Source: Sporothrix humicola (lineage: Eukaryota; Ascomycota; Sordariomycetes; Ophiostomatales; Ophiostomataceae). Taken from it: a DNA stretch of 64,000 nucleotides. The stretch lies in NCBI GenBank assembly GCA_021396245.1, contig WNYE01000016.1, positions 310,001 to 374,000 on the forward strand, written 5' to 3'. Shown piece by piece: positions 24,383 to 35,827 of the stretch; the stretch's first letter is position 1, and each line of letters starts with the position of its first letter. The notes below the pieces were generated by a model. That model did no database searches and was not told the origin of the DNA. It saw only the letters and a list, made by a program, of their open reading frames with translations. The position numbers and the translations under genes are program-made.

Positions 24383-26356
24383 TTAGTGCTTCTGGAAGAC
24401 AGTGTTGTAGTACGACTGCAGGTCGGCGCACTCGCGGCTCGTCAGGAAGCTGTGCACGCACACGGCGCCGCGCACCTCATCCCACATGGCACGCTCGACA
24501 TCGTAGCCGGCGTCGCGGTTGAAATCCTCGTCGACGTGCCACAGTCGGGTCAGTTCACCCTTATCGTCGTGGGCATAGACGCCGCGCATGGACTTGGCCA
24601 GGTGGCGCAGGTCGATCTTGAATAGGTTGTGGTGGACAAACATCCAGCGGGCGTGGACGCCGGCGGGGTCGTCCCGTTCCTGGAGCGCATTGAGGTGGTC
24701 GCGTTTACCGACTCTGGGGGCCTCGACCTCCCTCTCTGCGTTTGCCCTTTTCGCCCTTGAGGGCCCATCCATTGACGGGAGAGTGCCGCCCCGCTCGTCC
24801 TCCTGGACCAGCCGGTAGTCCTCTATTGGGTCGGCCTGGCGCATGGCGGCGCCAATGTAGGTGCCGTTGATCCAGCGCCCCAGAATACCAATACGTGTAT
24901 GGACGGCATAGAACGGATTGCTCATGACCATGGCGCCATGCAAGAAGGTCTCCTTGTCGCCCTGCCCAAGGGCTCCCTGGGACAGCAGGGGATAGTAATA
25001 GCTGGGACCGTAAAAGTTGTAGTAGGCAGCCATGATGAGGCTCGTGCCGTGGCGGGCCTTGTCGTATAACAAGACACCTGACTCGGAGCTCCGGCGTTCG
25101 GTGAGTCGCGGCGGAGAAACGCCCAAGATATCGTAGAGCACGGGCGCAGTCGTCGATAGCCAAAAGTCGGGCCAGGTGACCAGGCCGTGTGTGGTAAAGG
25201 GAGCGGCCTCGAACAGCTCGTCGGGGTTGTGGATGGGCCAGCAGTCTGCGTCAAAGAAGAGCACCTCTTGGAAGGAAGACAACAAAATGGAAAAGACCTT
25301 GAACTGAAATTTTTGTAGGGGTGGCATCCAGGGCGTAGTTTCCCAGAAGCGCTGCATGATATGGCACTCAGTGCCCAGAGCGGGCAGGACACTCTCACAC
25401 AGTTTGGCATCGTAGTCGCTGTCATTGTCCAAAAACAGCTGGACGGGCAACTGAGAGCCGTTGCGGCGCAGCATAAGAATGGACGTGACGGCGATGCCGA
25501 CGTATTCGCCGCCGGCCGTCATGACGATGCCCCGAGTGGGGTTGGCCGGTGCTGCCACTTCGGCCTTGGAGGCCTTAACATTGGGGTATGTCTTTGACAC
25601 CACTGTTGGCTTCGTTCGTGAGTTTGGCCTTGTCTTGGTCTCGAAGCCGCCGGCCTTGACTTTCGCCTGCTTTCGATCTCTGGGTGTCAATGGAGTGCCC
25701 TCTTCAGCCGCTGCCGCCTGCGCTTCCGCCTCTCCATCTTCCACCCGCTTGCCGAATGTCTTGCCCGCATACGGCAGCTGCTGCCCCAGGCTGCGGGCCG
25801 CCCGCACAAACTCGGCGTGGGCCGTCTTGAGAGCGTCCCGCAAATCGTCGGGCAGGTGTGTCTTGTCGACTCGCTCGCGGGATCCGTCAATCTCCGGGTT
25901 CGGCTGGGTGTCGTCATCCGTCACGCTCTCGGCGATCACGACCTGCTTCATCGTCTTGGGGTTGGCGTCCATCATTGCCTGCAGGAGCTGCTTCCAGTAC
26001 CGCAGCATGTCCTTGGAGGGTGGGACGCCGCCTCGTGGTGGTGGCCGTACGAGGCCGTACCGGGACGGACCGACTGTGCTGCCACCTGCTCGGTTGCCCT
26101 CCAAGAAACTGCTGCTGCCGGATACATAAATGTCGGGTGGTGAAGAGGATCCTGGCATGATCCGGGAGAGGCCGCCGCCGTGACCCATGTGACCAAATAA
26201 AAAGACGCCTAGCATCACAGACAGAAAGATGGCAAAAAAGGCCCGTGGGCGATGCCGTCGGAAGATGAGGAGCAGCATGTTGTGTGGCGGGTATCGGTGG
26301 TGGTGGATGGCCGTGAACGGCTTGTCGTGAAACAAGTGGTGCCTGTAAGGAGGCAT
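24383..26356 (-). CDS. Golgi alpha-1,2-mannosyltransferase, Mnn2/Mnn5-like (GT71 family)
   Basis: A single exon of 657 residues with type II membrane layout: a basic cytoplasmic tail, one membrane segment at about residues 38-58 (FFAIFLSVMLGVFLFGHMGHG), a disordered stem to about residue 270, then the lumenal catalytic domain. Motifs seen: RGIVMTAGGEYVGIAVTSI, LPVQLFLDND, VLFFDADCWPIHNPDELF with a DxD-type metal site near 369-371, SSESGVLLYDKARHG, AAYYNFYGPSYYYPLLSQGA and GQGDKETFLHG. These are typical of GT71 Mnn2-type enzymes. Family role: adding alpha-1,2-mannose branches to N-glycan outer chains in the Golgi lumen, using GDP-mannose. The Mnn1 (alpha-1,3) subfamily is the main alternative; the YYPLLSQGA/GDKETF block favours Mnn2. 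The start at 26356 gives the best context; Met27 is an alternative with a shorter tail. Regulation not evident. Confidence 0.9.
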   Translation of the reverse strand: MPPYRHHLFHDKPFTAIHHHRYPPHNMLLLIFRRHRPRAFFAIFLSVMLGVFLFGHMGHGGGLSRIMPGSSSPPDIYVSGSSSFLEGNRAGGSTVGPSRYGLVRPPPRGGVPPSKDMLRYWKQLLQAMMDANPKTMKQVVIAESVTDDDTQPNPEIDGSRERVDKTHLPDDLRDALKTAHAEFVRAARSLGQQLPYAGKTFGKRVEDGEAEAQAAAAEEGTPLTPRDRKQAKVKAGGFETKTRPNSRTKPTVVSKTYPNVKASKAEVAAPANPTRGIVMTAGGEYVGIAVTSILMLRRNGSQLPVQLFLDNDSDYDAKLCESVLPALGTECHIMQRFWETTPWMPPLQKFQFKVFSILLSSFQEVLFFDADCWPIHNPDELFEAAPFTTHGLVTWPDFWLSTTAPVLYDILGVSPPRLTERRSSESGVLLYDKARHGTSLIMAAYYNFYGPSYYYPLLSQGALGQGDKETFLHGAMVMSNPFYAVHTRIGILGRWINGTYIGAAMRQADPIEDYRLVQEDERGGTLPSMDGPSRAKRANAEREVEAPRVGKRDHLNALQERDDPAGVHARWMFVHHNLFKIDLRHLAKSMRGVYAHDDKGELTRLWHVDEDFNRDAGYDVERAMWDEVRGAVCVHSFLTSRECADLQSYYNTVFQKH

Positions 26357-29300
26357 GGTGATATGCGTGGGAGGTGTGGTATTTAAAGGGGATATCTAAA
26401 AGGGATATAAGGAAGGCACAGTCTGTGGCAAGACTGGATGGCTCCTTCCTGCCGCAGAAAATGGTGTAAGGCCGAAATAGGAAATGATACGGAAGGCGCG
26501 ATGGAGACGACCCGTGGCCGTACAAGAAAAAGAATATGATAGATGAGACGGAAAGAGCGCGTAAGAGCGGCCAGTGGATGTGAAGGGTTTAATCGTGCCT
26601 GTCAGAATCGGTGGAGTGGGTGGGATGGTTCCCAACAGGCCGCCGTGTTGATTAACTTTTTCTGCAATGGTGATGGCAATGAAAGTTGAAGCGAGACACT
26701 GGGTTTGGACGCAGCTGCTAAAACGGGACGATGGAAACAGCGAATATAAAGAATGAGGGACAGAAGGAAGGAGCAACCAGGTCGACCTGTGGCGTCAAAG
26801 AAGGAGGCAGGCGAGAATGAAAGGCTGGTGATGGCTGGCTTTGTGTCTGTTTCGACTGTCCTAGAACATCGAGTATCGTGGGGTCCGTTTACTGCCTGTC
26901 GCCTGTCGTCTGCCGCCTCCGTCTTGTCGTCTGATGCCTCGAATGCCTGTTGGTGAAGAACGGGCACCGTTCAGACTGCCTTTAAACGAGCCGTGCTGGA
27001 CCTGCGCCTTTGTTGTACATGTACAAAAGCGTACGCAAAGCAGCCGTGTCTCCTCGTCATGACATCGGTGCGGCCGTCGGCGTTTATAAGTGAGATGCTG
27101 GCATTCGTGGAGTGAGATTGATGCTGGCCTCCCGGTGCAAGATGAGAGTCAATCCGAGGTCAATACGGAGCTGAGAAGTCGGTAGCTGAAGGACGTTGGA
27201 CGAAACTGAGCGCCTCTTTTACTCCTTTCCTCCTTTATCTGTTTGTTGCTGTGGGATGTTCTCCCAGCCGTCTCGATGTTTTTGGCTCCTGTATTGAAGG
27301 AGAAGAAATGTAGAACGCCGACTATTTGTGATGTTGGGATGCTTTTGGAGATGTGAAGCACTTTCCAGGACGATTTCCGTGGTGACGAGCGTCTGATGGG
27401 TTGGATGCAGTCCTGATTCTGGCTCTGGAACCTCCTTTCCCTGTTGTAAATGTTGGTTCTCCGAAAAATTGTTGTAAATTGTTCAAAGTGCAAGAAGAGA
27501 GCGCGCAAATGACGAGGTGAGTGATGATGCGGCCTGCCAAGACTTTTTGTCGATTGCTCAAGCCGGGCAGTACGGGGATGTAATACAGAGTTGAGTCTGG
27601 ACCCTTTTGCTTTTCGTCTGTACTTTTCTCCTCTTTTCTGTTCTTTCTCTTTTTTTGCCTCTATTTTTCTATCCCGAGTACGGAGTATGGAGTATTCGTA
27701 GTGTAATACAATTCTCTTTTCTTTTGTTTGAAGAAATTGCCCCAGAGTGCACAAAGTCAATGGTAGGCCGACTCCTCACACATGTCAAATTTGGGTCACT
27801 TTAGGGGGACTCTCGGCTCCGGAAGGTAACATAATTTTCATCGATTGCGTACTCGCACATAACACCGTCATAACTACGGAGTACTGAGTATTCTGTAACT
27901 AATTAAAATCTCGGGCTGCCGGTGTCTTCAAGTTACAAGTTACAAGTATCTGCACAAATCGCAGCAATTGCTGCGCCCTAGGGCCCCATAACGTTTCGTG
28001 ACGATCATCGACAGGGGACGTGGCGATGGGGGGCGTGTTTGTAGAAAATTAGTACCATGGGCGAGGAAGTTGATTGCGAGATACTTTTCTGTTCTGCTTC
28101 TTCAGTTCTTTTGTGCTGGCTCTTACAAAGTTTGGTGAGAATTGCTGTACGAACTGGTTAGAACATTACGAACCGTGCTTGGCATTCCTTTATTTAGAGA
28201 GGCAACTCTCTCTCCTTGTAAACAGTTTTTGTTCCTAAATAAGAAGGACGAGACATGTCGGGACGACTGACAACGCCTCGAGAACGCCACATGGACGAAG
28301 ACGGCCAAGACGGCCAAAAATACAAAAGCCGCGAGGGAGACGAGATATGCATATACTGCCAATTCCAGGAGACTGAGACGTCACGATATGTCCCAACGGC
28401 ATCTGCTGATATCCTTTTGCAGCCGTGAGAGAAGAGAGAAGAAGCTCGGAGTACGGGGTTAGCCAAATACGATGTAGGTACTGTGTAAGTGCGCGCAGAC
28501 ATTTTTCTCTTTTTCTCGTCAAAGGAGCCGTTCCTGCACTCCCGCTTTCACGCCTTCTCAATGCAGCATAGACTTGCGATTTAAGCTTAGGCGGGCGTTC
28601 ATTTCCTCATTTATCATGCCGTGATGCAGCGTAGTATTTTGAATAAAGAGCCGGTGCGTGCCCGAGCCTAGAATTCTCGCTGTGTGCATCTTATTTTTTA
28701 CTTTTCTTCTATCTCTTTGTCCTCGGGTTACTCGTACAGGTATCTTACCATCTTCCAGCTCCCAGCTTCCTGGAAGATGGACTTCGACAGATTTACAACA
28801 AAAAACCTGCTATTAGCGTCGATGGTGAAAAGGTGGGGAGGGGGCGGATGGCGAGGTCTTTATTGTGGAAACGTCTCCAGTTTTTCTTTTGTTCTTTGTA
28901 ATGTTAATGAAGATGGCGAATACGCTGGATGAAAGTACTCTTGCCTCGCTCTTTGCATGTGCTGTTCTAATTATGCGCCAAGGGGCCTGAGAATAGGAGA
29001 AAGAGGGGAGTGAGGAGAGTCCGGGGCGCAAGTGCATTGCGACCAATTTTCACGTGCAGAATGGAATACAAAGACAGGACGTTGAAAAATGGTCAATGGA
29101 TCGCTGATTTGCAATTGCCTTTCATTTCGCAGTCGTAGCACTAAGAACTAAAAAAGGAACCGTTGTAGCAGACTGAAAGTAGCAAAAAGGGGAGAGAGGG
29201 GAAGAGAAAGTTAAATTGATTTGGATTGGGCAACGAAAATAGAGCTTTGAAAGGGAGAAACAGGGACGGCTTCTAGGCTGATTTCCACGCGGCAATCCAG

Positions 29301-30302
29301 GAACGGTTGTAACAAGCGAGAAGTCTTGGAAACAACGACCTTGCTGACGGGTCTTAACCTTGACTGTCTCGAGCTCCGTAAATAGGAACGAAAGCGGCAT
29401 CTGAGAGAGTACGACGTATGATTTTTATGGTTTGCATTTAAGTATACGGGGTTGACCGGGACATTCCCGGGATCGTCAGTATCTCTCGAGGAGTGCCGTG
29501 CCCTAGTAAGGCGGCAGGGCGGGCTGTCTCACAATGTGGTAGGACGGAGACGGATGCGAAAGCTTGGAGGCTTAAGGAATGTAAGGAATAATGTCGTCGG
29601 GGAAGCGTGGCAGCTAATGGCGCGACTGGTGGGACGGATAAGCCGTTCGAAGAGAGAGAGTAGAAGAAGCCATGCTGCGTTTCACCAAGTCGGCGTAGCT
29701 AATCTGTTCAGTGGCACGATAAAGGCATTAAAAGGCGGCAGTTGACACGATGTTGAAATCGTAAAGAGTTGAGATGATCGTGAAGGAGTTCGGGCCGTCG
29801 AGCACTGTAGCTCCAGGGTGCTTGGCGCGTCTTTTCAGCGCAAGCGTGTTGAGCGAGTTCCACGTGCCGGATCAGGTGACGATCACCGATTAGTCAGAAT
29901 GGAGCTGCGCTGGCACATTGCGCTAAAAACAGCTACAGACAGCCCTGGCGAGCCAGCTTTCAGTGGATCGCCTTGTGTCAGTACGGAATACGGATAGCGT
30001 AGCGTCGAGCTCCTTCCAATAATCGTGGCTGAGGAACCAGCGCAACGACCACCAAAAAAAGTTGAAGCTGACGTGTGTTTTCTGAGGCGCAATCGAAATC
30101 GACAAAAACAAAGAACAAGAGAACACGTCAAAAGAAAGTCCATCGTTGAATTGAGAAAACACCTTCACTCACCAAGATCAGACGAAAGACGACGACAAGA
30201 CGAGACGAAAGAGTGCATCACCAACTGCTCATCGCATCCCTTATCCGACCTTCCTTCCAACCTCCATTCTTCATTCCACGACAGACCTCACATCCTGCCA
30301 CA
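26357..30302. promoter_or_regulatory. Divergent intergenic region between the mannosyltransferase and the kinase
   Basis: Nearly 4 kb separate two divergent genes and no coding region is convincing. Several copies of a TACGGAGTAC-like word occur (27676-27696, 27874-27890, 28447-28455). The final 120 bases before 30303 are C/T- and A/C-rich, as expected for the kinase leader. No RNA gene seen. Confidence 0.4.
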
Positions 30303-31679
30303 ATGGCCAGCACAATACTCGACCTCGTCTACTCCATGGGCAGCTGCCTCTCGTGCTTCCCGAGCACGCCAACCCTCAAGGTCAACGGCCGCAGCTTCAA
30401 GATCCTGCGGCTGCTGGGCGAGGGCGGCTTTTCGTACGTGTACCTCGTCCAGGACAATGCGACGGCCGAGCTGTTTGCCCTCAAGAAGATCCGGTGTCCG
30501 TTTGGCGCCGAGTCGGTCGCGCAGGCGATGCGCGAGGTCGAGGCGTACCGGCTGTTTGCGCGGTCCGAGGGAATCATTCACTCGATCGACTACAGCGTGG
30601 CCACAGAACGAGGCGGCGGCGGCGGCGGCAACATTGGCGACAGCGGCGGCGGGCCGGCCAAGACGGTGTACATTGTGCTGCCGTACTACCGGCGGGGCAA
30701 CCTGCAGGACCTGATCAATGCGAACCTGGTGAACCACACGCAGTTCCCGGAAAAGCAGCTGATGCAGCTGTTCTTGGGCATTTGCCGTGCCCTGCGAGAA
30801 ATGCACAAGTACCGGGGAAGTGCGGCGACAGCAGCGGGTGGCGGCAGCACGGCCGACGAGCACATGGAGGTGCCACAAGCCGGCGGCGCGGCCGGACGTT
30901 CAAATGGTGCTAATGGCGCCAACAACGCCGGCAACGGCCCACGCACGGCCGGCGCCGACGACGAGTTTGAAGCCGAGCAGCAGCGCCCGCTCATGGGCGA
31001 AGAAGAGCCGCGCGTCGGCGGCGGCGCCGGCAAGAGCTACGCCCACCGCGATATTAAGCCGGGTAAGTTTTTCTAGTATTAAATTTGAATGTGCGCAGAC
31101 TTTGGCTAACCTCGTTGCTACGCAGGGAATATCATGATTGCAGACGACGGCACGACCCCCATCCTCATGGACCTCGGCTCCATCGCCGACAGCCCGCTCG
31201 CCATCACCTCCCGCAGCCTCGCCATTGCCACGCAGGACGTGGCCGCCGAGCACAGCACGATGCCGTACCGCGCACCCGAACTGTTTGACGTCAAGACGGG
31301 CGGCGTGGTCGATACAAAAGTGGACATTTGGTCGATGGGCGCGACGCTGTTTGCGTGCCTGGTTGGCAAGTCGCCGTTTGAGATGCGGTCCGACGAGACG
31401 GGCGGTTCGCTGGCCATTTGCGTGCTGAGCGGCGACTGGCGGTTCCCCGACGAGGGTCCCGGCGGCAAGGCAAAAGCGCCGGCGCCGAAGCGGACGGGCA
31501 CCGGAATGAGCGCGAGCGGTGCGGCTGGCGGTGCAGCAGCCGCGCCTGCCGAGGAGACAACGATCAGCGAACCTGTGCGCGAGGTTGTGCGCCGGTGCTT
31601 GCGTGTTGAACCCGCCGAACGGCCCGACATTGACGAGCTGATCCAGCTGGTCGAGGACACGATTGAGCAGATTGAGTAG
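30303..31679 (+). CDS. Ser/Thr protein kinase of the Env7/STK16 (NAK) family, predicted lipid-anchored
   Basis: Exons 30303-31062 and 31126-31679 with a 63-bp intron (GTAAGT donor, GGCTAAC branch, CGCAG acceptor) give 437 residues; the junction restores HRDIKPGNIMIADD. Kinase motifs in order: glycine loop LGEGGFSYVYL, ATP-binding Lys in FALKKI, catalytic HRD near 247-249, the family-typical DLGS in place of DFGS, YRAPELF, and DIWSMGATLF. The short N-terminus MASTILDLVYSMGSCLSC is hydrophobic with two cysteines, matching the palmitoylated head of yeast Env7, a vacuolar-membrane kinase that restrains vacuole fusion. An insertion of about 75 residues (Gly/Ala/Asn-rich, then acidic) sits just before the HRD loop. 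A second Gly/Ala-rich insert lies near residues 375-400. A second in-frame ATG at 30336 would start MGSCLS, a myristoylation-type signal. The function is inferred from the family. Confidence 0.9.
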
Positions 31680-31933
31680 GAGGTAGTACTGTCGGCTGAG
31701 AGTATATAATAAGATTGGGGGACGGCATGTACGATATGGATTGTACATTGGATTTGGCCTTGTGTTTGCCAGGATGCTACTTTACACTTTGCACAGATTT
31801 TGTCATATGGCATTGTATGCCTAGTATTGTTATGAGCGAGTTTTAATGAGCAATTGCAATTTCCGCATGAAGTGTCTATTTATTCTCATTCTTAAATGCC
31901 ATTGTTTTTAATCTACCATTTGTGAGCTGACGA

Positions 31934-32428
31934 TTAGCAAGGATCATCACCGGCTTCATCAGCTAAAAATGCGCCACATGCAAAACCAGTGGCAGCTAAG
32001 AAAACATACGCGTACCAGCCCAAATGGTAAGAAAGCGATGACCAGACGTACATAACAAACTTGGAGAGCATCTGGGAAAAGAAGGCACCACCGAAAAACA
32101 TCAACAATGAAACGAAAAAAATAACAGTAAATTTGCAGAGCAGCATAAGAGGTCCTCTGGGCGTCTTCTTTGCAGGCGCCTTCTGTGCGATCGCCTTCTG
32201 TGCGATCGCCTTCTGTGCAATCGCCTTCTGTGTAGGCATCTTCTGTATAAGCATCTTCTGTGTAGGCCTCTGAACCTCACGCCCCGCCCCATTCGTAGCT
32301 GTGGGAGCTTGGCAATCCCGCCTACTGTCATCATCGTTACCATCATAACCACCGGCACCACCGGCACCACCGACAACATAAGCATGATCACCGTTGGTGT
32401 CACCACCATCATCAATATTCACCACACC
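31934..32428 (-). CDS. In-frame ORF after the mannosidase stop: repeat plus two hydrophobic segments, unknown
   Basis: From the codon after the TAG at 32431-32429 the same frame stays open for 164 codons to a TAA. It has no ATG until mid-way. The product would have a Gly/Asp/Asn-rich start, then about seven five-residue units (QKAIA-type, also QKMLI and QKMPT), a basic KKTPRG step, and two hydrophobic stretches (KFTVIFFVSLLMFFGGAFF and YAYVFLAATGFACGAFLA), ending GDDPC. A separate small membrane protein could begin at the first Met of the repeat region, giving about 105 residues. Codon use favours GGT, GAT and GTT, unlike the GC3-rich mannosidase. It may be a small independent gene, a read-through extension, or chance. 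Confidence 0.35.
   Translation of the reverse strand, partial: GVVNIDDGGDTNGDHAYVVGGAGGAGGYDGNDDDSRRDCQAPTATNGAGREVQRPTQKMLIQKMPTQKAIAQKAIAQKAIAQKAPAKKTPRGPLMLLCKFTVIFFVSLLMFFGGAFFSQMLSKFVMYVWSSLSYHLGWYAYVFLAATGFACGAFLADEAGDDPC
32177..32270. repeat. Tandem 15-bp repeat, about six copies
   Basis: Units of the type CGCCTTCTGTGCGAT (plus strand) follow one another; the first three to four are nearly identical and the rest are degenerate. On the minus strand each encodes five residues of the QKAIA type, so the repeat keeps the frame of the small ORF. Confidence 0.85.
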
Positions 32429-35400
32429 CTACTGCAGCTCCACGCGGAAGGTGGCCACCTCGAACGGCCGCAGCTCAATGTCAAATATGGCCTTCTCATT
32501 GGCGTTCTGGTCCTGCGCCGTGCGGAACACCACCGTCTCCAGGTCGTCCTCGAGCAGGTTGGTCTTGTAGACGGCCTTGACAGGCCACGACGCCTTGTCC
32601 ACAACGACCGAGCCGCGCGACTGGCCGCCCAGCGATTCGTAGATGCGCAGCACCACGCTGCGGCTCTTGCGGGGGGTCGGCAGGTGCGGGCCGTCGGCAT
32701 CCTTGGCCGTCTGCGAGCGCACGTCCTCGTCGTCCTCGGCACGCTTGACCGTATCCAGAACCAACGAAGCGTCGCCGGAAAGCTGCACGGGGTTGGTCTT
32801 GGCCGTTGTGCCGTCGGCGGCGCTCAGAGAGGCAGACGCATCAACAACGCACTTGAGCGGGTTGTTGAACTCGTAGCCCTTGCGAATCGTCGACGAGCCG
32901 AGCGAGCCCTTGTGCGGCATGATGGCCCAGCGGATCTGGTGGTGGCCCATGTCGGCGTGTGCGTCGGGCGCCTTGGGCGACCGCAGCAGCGACAGCCGCA
33001 TGAGGTTGCCGACCGTCGCGAAACCGTACTTGCTCTCGTTGATGATCGACACGCCATAGCCGTTCTCCGACAGATCGGCAAACTTGTGGCAGCACACCTC
33101 GAACTTGGCCATGTCCCAGCTCGTGTTGTAGTGCGTCGGCCGGCGCACCAGGCCGAACTGCGTCTCGTACGTAGCCTCCGTGTTGCGCACCGTCACGGGG
33201 AACTCGACCTTCAGGAACTGCATGGTCTCGTGCCACTCAACGTCGCTTGTCACCTCCACAACTGACGGCTCGCCAGGAAGGGCGGCAGACAGGCTAATGA
33301 TCGTGCGAATGCTACTCTTGTCACTGATGCGTGTCTCCGTGACGACACTGACCCGGTGCGCCTTCTGCTCGCCAATGTACACGGCCGTCGTCTCCAGCTC
33401 CTTGCGCGTGTCCAGGTGGTACACCTCGACATCCCACGCCTGCCAGTACAGCGGCTTGTCGTCAAAGATGACAAACTGGTTGGCCTTCTCGCCGGGTTGG
33501 ATCACCTCGCGCTTGTTGATGTTATCGTACAGCGACGTGATCACGCCGTTCTGGATCGTCACGCGCAGATCGGCGTTCTGCATCACAAACACACCCTTGG
33601 ACACCTCGCTAATAGTGACAGGTGCCTTGTTCGCAGCAGTGTACGCCGACAGCGGCTGGAGAGGGATCAGCGAGCCGGAGCCATCGGCAACGACACACTC
33701 CGTCTCTGAGACCTCAATAAGCTCCTTGCGCGGCCACGGCAGCGTGTTGATGACTGCAGAAGAGCCCGTCTGGGCCGCACGGATGTCGATGGGCTTGACG
33801 CCAAGCACCTTGTAAATGTCGTCAAGGACACGGTCAGCCGTCTCAAACAGTTTGGCGTAGAGCTCGTCCGAATCGTCGTAGCACATCTCGATGGAACTGC
33901 CGGGGAGACAGTCGTGGAACTGGCAGAGCAGCGTCGCCTCCCACATGTCGTCAATGTCGGCCTTGGGGTACTTGTAGTTGCCGTCAGACTTGAGTGAGGC
34001 GAGGGTGGCAAGGTACTCAATGTCGCGCAGGATGGACTCAGCGCGACGGTTGTTACGCTTGTTGTTGGCCTGCGTGGTGTAGGTACCACGGTGCAGTTCA
34101 AAGTACAGCTCGCCGTACCAGGTCACGAGCTTATCGGCATTGGCCTGGAGGTGGTCAAAGAAGTCGTCGACGGAGCTGCCAAGGTGGACACGGGGCAGGA
34201 GGCCAGTAGTGTCGGCCATACCACGGCAACGGCGTAGCTTCTCAACGTGCTGCCAGGTAGGGCCACCGCCACCGTCACCCTTGCCAAAGACAAGCAGCGA
34301 CGTGTGGTCCTGGTCCATGGACTTGTGCTGGGTGATGCTGCGGCGGACGTCGCCAAAGTGGGCTTCGGCCGTGTAGGTCTCCGAGGGCGGCATGTGACAG
34401 AGAACCTGGCTGCCGTCCAGGGCAATCCAGTTGAAGGTGGTGTGCGGGAACTTGTTGATGTTGTTCCAGCTCAGCTTCTGGGTCAGGAAGCGCGTCATGC
34501 CGGCGAGACGGCAGAGCTGGGGCAGCTGGCTGGAGTAGCCAAAAGTGTCGGGTAGCCAGAAGGTCTGGCAACGCTCGCCAAAGTGGCCCTCGAAGAAGCG
34601 CTGGCCATAGACAAACTGGCGCACGAGAGCCTCACCACTAGGCATGTTGGTGTCGTGCTCGACCCAGGAGCCACCAATGGGGTGGAACTGGCCGCTCTTG
34701 ACCTTGGCGCTGACACGCTCAAAGACGGAGGGGTAGAACTGCTTGAGCCACTTGTACTGCTGGGCCTGCGAACAGGCAAAGTTGAGCTCGGGGAATTCCT
34801 CCATCAGGTTGCACTGGTTGGTCCACGAGCGGGCAACCTTGCGCTTGGTCTCGGCCCAGGGCCACAGCCAACAGGTGTCGATGTGGCAGTGGCCAATACC
34901 GAAGACAATGGGCTCCTTGCCGGGCTTGGTCTTGAAGACAGACGAGTCGTCGACCTTGGCGCCAATGTACTCCTCGGCAATCTTGCGGGCACGCAGAATG
35001 GACTCTTGGCTGCCGCGCTCAAAGGTGTCGATCATGCGCGTGGCCACATCCAGGGCCTTGTGCTGCTCCCACGAGTCCTCAGGGAACTCACGCGCGGCGT
35101 CACCAATGATCCAGATGTCGATCCAGAGCTGGCGGGCCGGGTAGTTAACAGCCACGATATCAGCCTTGCTGAGCTGGAAGAAGCGGTTCGGGTCTGGGGG
35201 TTGAATGCTGTCGCCATTGCTGCCATTGCCAAACATGCCGTTGCAGGCCATTTCGACATAGACAGTGTGGGGCTTGCCGTCGCGGAAGCTCTCCGGGATC
35301 TTCCACTCGATGCGCTCGCCACCGCCCGTCAGGCCTTGCAGCGGTTCGCCGTTCTCGGACCAGATGAGGCCCTCATTGTTGCCGTCCCAGTGAAACTCAA

Positions 35401-35827
35401 GAAGATCCTTCTTCTGCAGCTCCTCGGGCACGGTGATCTCGACGCGGAACCAGTGTGTAGACCACGAGGGGCCAAACGATTCGCCGACAGAAGCTTCCTT
35501 AAACTCCTGCTTGACGGCTTCGGCAAAGGTAGGACGGTCGAGGCCGGGCACGGACCATTTCCAGAGCTTGACGTGTGGCTTGCCGGCAGCGACGCCCTCG
35601 TTCATCATTCTGTGCGGTTGGTTAGACAGAGTGCATTGCCGCATTTGCTTCCAGAGCCCATATTCCACTTACGATAACAGGTTGACCTTGTCCCATTGTC
35701 CCTGCGAGTAAAACTGGCCGATGCGCTCGCGGTAGATCTTGGAAATCTTCTGGCCAACGGGCCGGTGGGCCAGCTGCGGGTAGCTGTGGTGGCCGCAAAC
35801 ATGCGGAGCTCTTTCACCGCCGCCCAT
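32429..35827 (-). CDS. AMS1: Alpha-mannosidase, GH38, Ams1-type (vacuolar/cytosolic class)
   Basis: Exons 35673-35827 and 32429-35609 with a 63-bp intron (GTAAGT donor, ACCGCACAG acceptor) give 1111 residues; the junction reads KVNLLSMMNEG. The N-terminal segment (QISK-like IYRERIGQFYSQGQWDKVNL) and a beta-rich region lead into the GH38 catalytic domain. FGIGHCHIDTCWLWPWAETK near residues 288-305 carries the His/Asp zinc ligands, and FWLPDTFGYSSQLPQL near 403-418 carries the predicted Asp nucleophile. SWNNINKFPHTTFNW and ECHRGTYTTQ-like sequence (here ELHRGTYTTQANNKRNNRRAE) follow, then the C-terminal GH38 beta domains. Length and motifs fit Ams1. Family role: release of mannose from free oligosaccharides; yeast Ams1 reaches the vacuole by the Cvt/selective autophagy route and has no signal peptide, and none is seen here. 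The unusual feature is the in-frame ORF after the stop. Confidence 0.95.

Noticed and set aside
32309..33265. 318-codon plus-strand frame
   Set aside because: Mostly opposite the mannosidase C-terminus; no motif of its own.
34583..35677. 364-codon plus-strand frame opposite the alpha-mannosidase
   Set aside because: Antisense shadow of the GH38 gene caused by GC3 bias.
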